Origin: Promethearchaeia archaeon
GTDB taxonomy: Archaea; Asgardarchaeota; Lokiarchaeia; Sigyniarchaeales; SOKP01
Length of the DNA: 6,846 bases
Assembly (NCBI GenBank): GCA_029856445.1
Contig: JAHQWY010000201.1
Location: forward strand, 1 to 6,846
Reading direction: 5' to 3'
Position numbers and translations under genes: made by a program. The notes under the pieces were generated by a model. It saw only the letters and a list, made by a program, of their open reading frames with translations. It was not told the DNA's origin and made no database searches. Within the stretch, counting starts at the first letter, position 1. Each line of letters starts with the position of its first letter. This document shows, piece by piece, positions 1-5,053 of this stretch.

Positions 1-404
1 CTAAAACAAAATTTTATAATGGTTCTGTTATGGAGATGGAAAAGTTTGAAACCAATATTGATGCGATTTTTTGTTTTAATACGCTTCATTTATTTCTTAG
101 AGATGCACGTTTTTTATTTCTTAAAAATTGCTTTAATCATTTAAATAATAACGGTCTTGTTTTTTTTACAGTTTTTTCTGAAAAAGAATCCAGTTTTGGT
201 AAAGGAAAAGAATTAGAGATTAATACATTCGAAAGCAAACCAGGAAGACCTACTCATTATTTTACAGAAAACGATTTAATTGACCATTTTAAAGAATATA
301 AAATTATTGAAACAGGGATTATTGAAGAAGCTGAAAATCATGGTAGTGGAGGACCACACAAACATATTTTGAGATATGTCTTTGGACAAAAATTAGTATA
401 TTAA
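1..404 (+). CDS. Class I SAM-dependent methyltransferase, C-terminal part (5' end outside window)
   Basis: This is the C-terminal half of a Rossmann-fold methyltransferase that transfers a methyl group from S-adenosylmethionine to an unknown acceptor. The reading frame is open from base 3 through the first internal ATG at 30 with no stop, so the gene starts left of the window and the ATG at 30 is an internal methionine. Visible are the strand-4 segment 'DAIFCFNTLHLF', a helix, then the turn 'LNNNGLVFFTVFS' typical of motif III, followed by 'GRPTHYFTENDL' and a final 'GPHKHILRYV'. That ending resembles TehB/UbiE-like small-molecule methyltransferases. The SAM-binding glycine motif I must lie outside the window. 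It converges with the beta-helix gene on the other strand, with only 11 bases between the two stops. The fold is fairly sure; the substrate is unknown. Confidence 0.8.
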   Translation, partial: KTKFYNGSVMEMEKFETNIDAIFCFNTLHLFLRDARFLFLKNCFNHLNNNGLVFFTVFSEKESSFGKGKELEINTFESKPGRPTHYFTENDLIDHFKEYKIIETGIIEEAENHGSGGPHKHILRYVFGQKLVY

Positions 405-415
405 TACAAATTATT

Positions 416-838
416 TTAAAGAGAATATATCTCTATATTATCTTCTGATTCAGCAACACCTTTTAAGATGCAATTACTTTTATTAAAATTGTCAAAGTTA
501 AGGTGACTATCTTTTAAGATGATACAATTATCCAATTTGAAGTTTTTTCCTATTTTTACATTATCAAATATTATGGAATTTGAGATCTCTGCATAATCTT
601 CAATTTCTGAATTACTACCGATATAGACTTTTGGTCCGATGAGTACATCATCGCCAATTTTGATCTTATCTCCAAGAATCACTGGTTCCATGAAAGTAGG
701 ATAATCTCCTATATAACCTTCAATTCTTAATCCTTTTATATGATTTTTTAGAATTTCAGTCTTTAAATCTTGGATTTTTGGTAAATCTAAATCTTCTTTA
801 TTTATTAGTTGTTCTAATTCTTTAAGTAGTTCTTTCAT
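416..838 (-). CDS. Small stand-alone left-handed beta-helix (hexapeptide-repeat) protein
   Basis: A 140-residue protein with a charged, probably helical N-terminus (about residues 1-33) followed by hexapeptide-type repeats from about 53 to 126, such as 'VILGDKIKIGDDVLIG', 'VYIGSNSEIEDYAEI' and 'NSIIFDNVKIGKNF'. The repeat style, with 'NSII' and 'NCII' steps, is that of the C-terminal domain of sugar-phosphate nucleotidylyltransferases (GlmU/glucose-1-phosphate thymidylyltransferase type). The catalytic nucleotidyltransferase domain is absent, and the protein is far shorter than those enzymes. It has only two histidines, so gamma-carbonic anhydrase zinc binding is not supported. It could be an acyl/acetyltransferase-like trimer, a regulatory partner of a separate nucleotidylyltransferase, or a remnant. 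The ATG lies 22 bases after the hypB stop with a purine-rich AGAAGAG just ahead, so co-transcription with hypB is likely. The fold is well supported; the function is unknown. Confidence 0.75.
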   Translation of the reverse strand: MKELLKELEQLINKEDLDLPKIQDLKTEILKNHIKGLRIEGYIGDYPTFMEPVILGDKIKIGDDVLIGPKVYIGSNSEIEDYAEISNSIIFDNVKIGKNFKLDNCIILKDSHLNFDNFNKSNCILKGVAESEDNIEIYSL

Positions 839-860
839 TTTTGCTCTTCTAAAATAGGAA

Positions 861-1577
861 TTATAATTCTAATATCTCAATTAATTTATTAATATTTTCA
901 CCAGTTTTTGCACTGGTAGTAATAACCTCTATATTTGGGTTTATTTCTTTTGCGTCCTCTATCATTTTTTGGATGTTAGTTCCTAATCTTTCAGCTAAAT
1001 CAACTTTATTAATAACTGCCACTTGAGACATCTTGAAAAGCATAGGATGCTTTTCAATAACCCATTCACCCTCAGTTGTAGATACTATTGTAATTCGTTT
1101 ATCAGTACCAAGAGTAAAATCTGAAGGGCAAATCAAATTTCCTACATTTTCAATAAATAGTAAATCATAATCATCCAACTCTTTATTCTCAATAATTTGA
1201 TGAATGTGGTATGCATTTAAGGCACATTCTCGACCCGTATTAATCTGAATTGTTTCAGCATTATGCGATTGAATTCGGTCCGCATCGACTCTAGTAGTAA
1301 TATCACCACAGATAACTAAAATCCTATATTTTTCTGATAATATTTCTACTATTTTCTCGATTAAAGCAGTTTTACCCGCACCAATAGCTCCAACTATATC
1401 TACAGATTTAATTTTATGTTCTCTTAATTCCTCATTATTCTGTTTAGCTAAAAGCTCATTATCTCTTTCTACTTCCATTTTTGTCTGAACAACAAGGTCT
1501 CTGATACCATCAGTAGCCAAATTAATGCTTTCTAGTTCTTTGATCCGTTGTATTTCCTTTTTTCTTTTTTCTGACAT
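861..1577 (-). CDS. hypB: Hydrogenase/urease nickel incorporation GTPase HypB
   Basis: HypB is a cytosolic SIMIBI-class GTPase that, with HypA, delivers nickel to the large subunit of [NiFe]-hydrogenase. In this 238-residue protein the G-domain is complete: Walker A GAIGAGKT (63-70), GDITTRVDADRI (91-102), the switch segment ENVGNLICP (143-151), and base-specifying NKVD (190-193) followed by LAERLG. The 'VSTTEG...IEKHPMLFK' stretch is of the archaeal type. There is no histidine-rich nickel-storage N-terminus; residues 1-58 are a charged helix. The nickel/zinc site in the G-domain normally reads Cys-His plus a distant Cys. Here Cys118 and Cys150 are kept but the histidine is Ala119 ('GRECALNA'). 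No hypA, other hyp gene or hydrogenase subunit is in the window. The gene heads a likely two-gene unit with the beta-helix gene. The ATG at 1575-1577 has no clear Shine-Dalgarno, so a short or absent leader is possible. Confidence 0.93.
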   Translation of the reverse strand: MSEKRKKEIQRIKELESINLATDGIRDLVVQTKMEVERDNELLAKQNNEELREHKIKSVDIVGAIGAGKTALIEKIVEILSEKYRILVICGDITTRVDADRIQSHNAETIQINTGRECALNAYHIHQIIENKELDDYDLLFIENVGNLICPSDFTLGTDKRITIVSTTEGEWVIEKHPMLFKMSQVAVINKVDLAERLGTNIQKMIEDAKEINPNIEVITTSAKTGENINKLIEILEL

Positions 1578-1583
1578 TTGTGA

Positions 1584-1625
1584 TAGTAAATAAAGAATAA
1601 AACTATAAGGATTACCTTTTTAAAT
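1584..1625 (-). promoter_or_regulatory. Possible hypB promoter (TATA-like box)
   Basis: On the minus strand, TTTAAAAA lies at about 1624-1617, some 40 bases ahead of the hypB ATG. That would place transcription start near 1595 with a leader under 20 bases. A second candidate, CTTATAG, is at about 1609-1603. The call rests on position and AT composition only, in a sequence where such boxes occur by chance. Confidence 0.3.
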
Positions 1626-1642
1626 TAAAAATAGAAAAAAAA
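1624..1642 (-). terminator. T-run terminator after the minus-strand dehydrogenase
   Basis: Just past the TAG stop of the 3-hydroxyacyl-CoA dehydrogenase, the transcript strand has a T8 run (1642-1635), then CTA and T5. No strong hairpin precedes it, which matches archaeal intrinsic termination at oligo-T tracts. It argues that hypB is transcribed from its own promoter rather than by read-through. Confidence 0.5.
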
Positions 1643-1652
1643 CTTATTGACT

Positions 1653-2486
1653 CTAATAATTAAAGAAGCCTTTTCCAGATTTTACTCCTAATTCACCTAT
1701 TTCGACCATTTCTTTTAATTCATCTGGTGGTTTGTCATCAGGAATACCGCTGTTTTTGAAATAAGACATCTCAATATCATAAATTACATCTAATCCGATT
1801 CGATCCATAAATTGAAAAGGTCCAACCTCAGTTGTTACAAAGAATTGACAAAAAGTTTTCCAAGCTTTATCAACAGTTTCAATATCTGCATGTCCTCCTG
1901 CCCATATCTTTAGGCAATCCTTCTTGATAGCTCTCCATATTCTATTCAAAACAAATCCATAACATTCCTTCTTAACTTCAAGAGGAGTTATGTCAATACT
2001 CTCTAACCAAGCTCTTCCTTCCTCGAATGTTTCATCACTAGTTTGCGTTCCACGCATAATATCTGCCAAAGGAATTCTAAAAAGGTCATAGAAATGAATA
2101 TTCATTACTTTGTCTTTTCGTTTAACAACATCTTCTATTTTTGAAATTGGAATTGATGAACTATTTGTAGCTATTATCGTATCAGGTGAAGCTGCTTCAT
2201 CTATTTTTGAAAATATCTCTCTCTTTAACTCAAGTCGTTCAGGTACTGCTTCAATCACAAGGTCCACGTTTTTAACAGCTTCAGCAATGGTAGAATATTG
2301 AGTTATATTAGCATTCAACTTTTCTTCTTTAATTCTATTTCTCATAATTTCTGTAAAAGCTTCTAAATCTTCCTGATTAGTATCATAAGCGTTAATGTTA
2401 TAATTATATAAAAGAGATTTTTCAATTATTTGTTTTCCTAAATAACCTACTCCTATTATAGAAACTATATTTATCTTTCCACTCAT
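1653..2486 (-). CDS. 3-hydroxyacyl-CoA dehydrogenase family protein (short, 277 aa)
   Basis: A probable NAD-dependent dehydrogenase of the 3-hydroxybutyryl/3-hydroxyacyl-CoA family, oxidising a 3-hydroxy group to a 3-keto group or the reverse. The Rossmann N-domain has GVGYLG (12-17), an acidic residue at the end of strand 2 (Asp35, favouring NAD), 'LVIEAVPE' (76-83) and NSSS (108-111). The helical C-domain has GFVLNRIW (177-184, with Asn181), GPFQFMDRIGLDV (222-234) and a terminal 'GVKSGKGFFNY'. The length is usual for a single-function enzyme. The catalytic His131 is present, but the loop after it reads HFYDLFRIPLAD instead of the common HFFNPxxxMxLVE. The Asn-Pro is lost, the loop seems one residue shorter, and Asp142 sits where glutamate is expected. 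The enzyme may act on an unusual substrate. The ATG start is preceded by a weak GGTTAG. It is transcribed away from the second dehydrogenase. Confidence 0.87.
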   Translation of the reverse strand: MSGKINIVSIIGVGYLGKQIIEKSLLYNYNINAYDTNQEDLEAFTEIMRNRIKEEKLNANITQYSTIAEAVKNVDLVIEAVPERLELKREIFSKIDEAASPDTIIATNSSSIPISKIEDVVKRKDKVMNIHFYDLFRIPLADIMRGTQTSDETFEEGRAWLESIDITPLEVKKECYGFVLNRIWRAIKKDCLKIWAGGHADIETVDKAWKTFCQFFVTTEVGPFQFMDRIGLDVIYDIEMSYFKNSGIPDDKPPDELKEMVEIGELGVKSGKGFFNY

Positions 2487-2592
2487 ATCTAACCATTTTA
2501 CATTATTAGTTTGAATAATTATTTTTATGAATAATAATAAATTAATATAATCCTACATCTCAAAATTGATTCTTTTACAAGGTATTTTGAAA
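2487..2592. promoter_or_regulatory. Divergent promoter region between two dehydrogenase genes
   Basis: This 106-base, almost pure A/T stretch must hold the promoters of both flanking genes. For the + gene, AATTAATATAAT at 2540-2551 is a TATA-like box that would start transcription near 2570. For the minus gene, an AT-only tract at about 2514-2528 is a candidate box. A perfect 10-base palindrome AATAATTATT (2514-2523) lies between them and could be an operator, though such palindromes arise easily in this composition. Assignment rests on position rather than a defined motif. Confidence 0.45.
2579..2583 (+). promoter_or_regulatory. Ribosome binding site that decides the start of the second dehydrogenase
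   Basis: AAGGT sits 9 bases ahead of the ATG at 2593. The in-frame TTG at 2566 lies upstream of this site and would only add nine residues (ILLQGILK after the initiator) ahead of the Rossmann fold, so 2593 is preferred. Confidence 0.45.
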
Positions 2593-3558
2593 ATGGAAGC
2601 AAAAAAAATTAAAAAAATTGCAGTGCTTGGAGCAGGAGTTATTGGAAACAGTTGGACTGCAAATTTTATATGGAAAGGATATCCCGTGAATTTATGGCTT
2701 TTTAGTTCTGATGAGGAAATAACAGCAAAACAAGCAATCCAAGAGCATCTTGATGGCTTAGCAATAAATGGTATTGTTAAAAATGATCAAATTCCAAAAA
2801 TGATGAAATTAGTAAATTTCATAACTTCACTTGAATTTGCTGTAAAAGATGTTCAATTAATTATAGAAGCGATAATTGAAGATTTAGCGATAAAGCAGCA
2901 ATTTCTTGCAGAAATTGACAAATATGCAAATCCAGACACCATTTATGCTAGCAGTACTTCATATAAGTTAATTAGTGATATATCTAAATTTTCAGAATTT
3001 TCTGAAAGATGCATTGGAGCTCATCCTTATAATCCGCCACACCTTATCCCATTAGTAGAAATAACTATACCAGAAGGAGAAAGGGGATCTGAGAAAACAG
3101 CCGAAGTTGCAGCTAAATTTTTTGAATCGATAAATAAAGTACCAATAATATTAAAAAAAGATGTCTCCGGTTTTATAGGAAACCAAATTCAAAGTGCTGT
3201 AGGTACTGCGTGTGGAGAATTAATAATGAATGGAGTATGCACCCCAGAAGATATCGATAAGGCTATGACTTTTGGTCCAGGTTTGCGTTGGGCTATTGTC
3301 GGCCCATATTTAGTAGGTCAATTGGGTGGAGGTGAAGGTGGTATTAAAGGACTCACATTACATATTGGAAAAGCAAACCTTGAGGATCCCACTGAGCAAG
3401 CGATAAAAGAATTAGAATTTTATGCTAATTTTATTCAAGGAGAAGTTAATAAAGAAATGGCAAACCGTTCTCGCGAATTTGGTAGTGATAATGAAACTTT
3501 ACGTAAATTTAGAGATAAGGTTTTAATCACATTATTAAAAGAACATAAGAAGATATAA
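2593..3558 (+). CDS. 3-hydroxyacyl-CoA dehydrogenase family, lambda-crystallin/L-carnitine dehydrogenase-like
   Basis: A 321-residue NAD(P)-dependent dehydrogenase. The order is a Rossmann domain with GAGVIG (13-18), 'LIIEAIIEDLAIK' (89-101) and a serine-rich ASSTS (119-123), then the catalytic segment HPYNPPHLIPLVE (144-156) with His144 and Glu156 exactly 12 apart. GFIGNQIQ (193-200, with Asn197) follows, then 'GPGLRWAIVGPYL' and 'GGGEGG'. The last two are hallmarks of the branch holding L-carnitine 3-dehydrogenase and L-gulonate 3-dehydrogenase (lambda-crystallin), whose members oxidise free 3-hydroxy acids rather than CoA thioesters. The exact substrate cannot be told. The usual aspartate at the end of strand 2 is Leu36 ('NLWLFSSDEE'). 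Length is normal for the branch. Start chosen at ATG 2593 on ribosome binding site and homology grounds; an in-frame TTG at 2566 is an alternative. It is divergent from the shorter family member and may share its regulation. Confidence 0.88.
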   Translation: MEAKKIKKIAVLGAGVIGNSWTANFIWKGYPVNLWLFSSDEEITAKQAIQEHLDGLAINGIVKNDQIPKMMKLVNFITSLEFAVKDVQLIIEAIIEDLAIKQQFLAEIDKYANPDTIYASSTSYKLISDISKFSEFSERCIGAHPYNPPHLIPLVEITIPEGERGSEKTAEVAAKFFESINKVPIILKKDVSGFIGNQIQSAVGTACGELIMNGVCTPEDIDKAMTFGPGLRWAIVGPYLVGQLGGGEGGIKGLTLHIGKANLEDPTEQAIKELEFYANFIQGEVNKEMANRSREFGSDNETLRKFRDKVLITLLKEHKKI

Positions 3559-3737
3559 TTTTAATTAAATCTCGTAATTTTATTATCAAATATTACCAAT
3601 ACCTTTCATTTTAAATTCAAATTTTCAAATTTCTTTTTATTGAGAATTTATTAAGGATTCAAACAAATTCTATATTAACATACTTTTTAAAAAAAAATGA
3701 AAATCAATTTTAAAAAACTGAAAAGAGTAGATTATAT
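3559..3737 (+). promoter_or_regulatory. Intergenic region ahead of the alcohol dehydrogenase: terminator, inverted repeat, promoter
   Basis: This is the longest gene-free stretch (179 bases) and is extremely AT-rich. Its left part is T-rich on the coding strand (about 3606-3640, including T5 at 3634-3638) and could end the upstream transcript. An inverted repeat AGAATTT (3643-3649) / AAATTCT (3665-3671) with a 15-base spacer follows. TATATTAA at 3671-3678 and TTTTTAAAAAA from 3684 are candidate TATA boxes, which would start transcription near 3700-3716. A 14-codon frame (3697-3741) ends on the start codon of the next gene. I see no stable RNA or further gene. Confidence 0.4.
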
Positions 3738-5030
3738 TTGAGTGGAAAGCAACCTGTATGGTATGAAATGCAAATGGTTAAAGATATGATGGGATTATTT
3801 GGAGGTAAAGCCATTAGAGGAATTACATCTTCATTCAATTCACCTATAGTATATATGGGTAAAGCGGGTGTTTCCTCAATGGCACAACTAATAAAGGCTA
3901 ATATGAATAGAGAAGATAGAAGAGCTTTAATAGTAATGGATTCTTTTACTCAAAAATTTTCAAGCAAAGTAACTGAAGACCTTGAATTCAATGAAATTGA
4001 ATATAAAATCTTTCCCGGTATCGAACCAGAAGTACCTTTAGCAAATATAGATGAAGGAGTTAAAATATGTGAAGAATTTAGGCCGACAGTGATTATTGCA
4101 GTTGGAGGTGGCAGCGTTATGGATGCCGCAAAATCAATTTTGCTAAAATATGAGAAACCAGATGCAAATTTTTTTATGCTCCTTCCAATTGGGGGTCCAT
4201 TAGGACTACGGAAAAAGGTTAGATATTTAATAGCAATTCCTACTACTTCTGGAACGGGATCAGAAGTAACTGGAACTTCAGTACTAACAGATACAAATAG
4301 AACACCTCATAAAAAATTGGTTGTTAATAATGCTGAACTCGTTCCCGATATAGCAATATTAGATACAGATTTTGTTGAAGATATGCCTCCTTTGTTGACA
4401 TTAGGATCTGGATTAGATGCATTCGCTCATGCTTTCGGTGCCTATGTATCAAACTGGGGAAATCCGCTCGCTGATGCTATTAACATAGCTGCAATAAAGG
4501 AAGTAATGAAATATCTTCCAAGAGCTTATAAATATGGAAAAGAGGATCTAGAAGCAAGAGCCCACATGCAACAAGCTGCATTGGTAGCAGGACTTGGATT
4601 TGGTAATACTGTTGCTGGTACTGAACATGCTTTAGGCCATAGCTTTGGAAAAGTTTTCTATGTGCATCATGGTCTCTCAGTAGGTTTGTTTTTACCGTAT
4701 TCATTAGAATTTCAGGCAAAGGTGACAGATAGATGGAAAGATTTATGTCCTTTATTTAACGTCAGTATTGAAAATAAAGAAAGAAATATACTATTTCGGG
4801 AATTTATGGATGCCGTTAAAGGTTTTATCCATTCAGTAGATGGTCCTACGTGTGTAAAGGATTTGAGTCATCCCTCAATTACTAAAGACGAATATATGGA
4901 AAAGCTTGATTTATTAACGGATTATGCTGAAAATGATGTAGTTTCTCTTTTATCTTATCGACCTTTAAGCAGAGATCTTTATAAAAAAATATATGAATAT
5001 GCGTGGGATGGAAAAGAAATAGATTTTTAA
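3738..5030 (+). CDS. Iron-containing alcohol dehydrogenase (Fe-ADH, group III)
   Basis: A 430-residue cytosolic NAD(P)-dependent alcohol/aldehyde oxidoreductase. The N-terminal nucleotide domain shows 'VIIAVGGGSVMDAAKSI' (118-134) and TTSGTGSE (169-176); the C-terminal helical domain binds the metal. All four expected metal ligands are present with family spacing: Asp227 and His231 in GSGLDAFAHA, His297 in GTEHALGH, and His311 in YVHHG (14 after His297). The fold proper seems to begin near residue 36 ('PIVYMGKAGV'), leaving a 35-residue N-terminal extension compared with typical members. The UUG at 3738 is the longest start; no good ribosome binding site is seen. The ATG at codon 11 (3768) is a possible alternative. 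The next gene begins 23 bases after the stop, so this enzyme is probably co-expressed with the aldehyde oxidoreductase and shares its aldehyde substrate. Whether it oxidises alcohols or reduces aldehydes in the cell is not decided by the sequence. Confidence 0.9.
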   Translation: MSGKQPVWYEMQMVKDMMGLFGGKAIRGITSSFNSPIVYMGKAGVSSMAQLIKANMNREDRRALIVMDSFTQKFSSKVTEDLEFNEIEYKIFPGIEPEVPLANIDEGVKICEEFRPTVIIAVGGGSVMDAAKSILLKYEKPDANFFMLLPIGGPLGLRKKVRYLIAIPTTSGTGSEVTGTSVLTDTNRTPHKKLVVNNAELVPDIAILDTDFVEDMPPLLTLGSGLDAFAHAFGAYVSNWGNPLADAINIAAIKEVMKYLPRAYKYGKEDLEARAHMQQAALVAGLGFGNTVAGTEHALGHSFGKVFYVHHGLSVGLFLPYSLEFQAKVTDRWKDLCPLFNVSIENKERNILFREFMDAVKGFIHSVDGPTCVKDLSHPSITKDEYMEKLDLLTDYAENDVVSLLSYRPLSRDLYKKIYEYAWDGKEIDF

Positions 5031-5040
5031 TAATTGAACA

Positions 5041-5047
5041 GAAGTGA
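5041..5047 (+). promoter_or_regulatory. Shine-Dalgarno-like site for the aldehyde oxidoreductase
   Basis: GAAGTGA partly matches the 16S-complementary AGGAGGTGA. It lies 6 bases ahead of ATG 5054 but directly touches the in-frame ATG at 5048, so spacing favours 5054. A TGA at 5045-5047 closes the frame upstream, so no earlier start is possible. Confidence 0.4.
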
Positions 5048-5053
5048 ATGAAA

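Noticed and set aside
30..404. A complete small protein starting at the ATG at 30
   Set aside because: The frame is open to the left edge and the protein begins in the middle of a methyltransferase fold, so it is a window truncation.
416..838. Gamma-class carbonic anhydrase
   Set aside because: Although the fold is a left-handed beta-helix, the zinc-binding histidines are absent and the repeats look like nucleotidylyltransferase C-domains.
861..1577. UreG or MeaB/ArgK-type GTPase instead of HypB
   Set aside because: The GAIGAGKT P-loop, 'NTGRECALNA' and 'ENVGNLICP' order, and the archaeal 'TTEG...EKHP' stretch, fit HypB best.
2110..2301. A 63-codon open frame on the + strand
   Set aside because: It lies wholly inside the well-supported minus-strand dehydrogenase, has no family-like motif and is a shadow of that gene.
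2566..2592. Start of the second dehydrogenase at the TTG at 2566
   Set aside because: It adds nine unneeded residues before the Rossmann fold and lies upstream of the AAGGT site that serves ATG 2593; it also sits at or before the expected transcript start.
4480..4719. A 79-codon open frame on the - strand
   Set aside because: It lies inside the alcohol dehydrogenase over its metal-binding region; the sequence is low-complexity and resembles no protein family.
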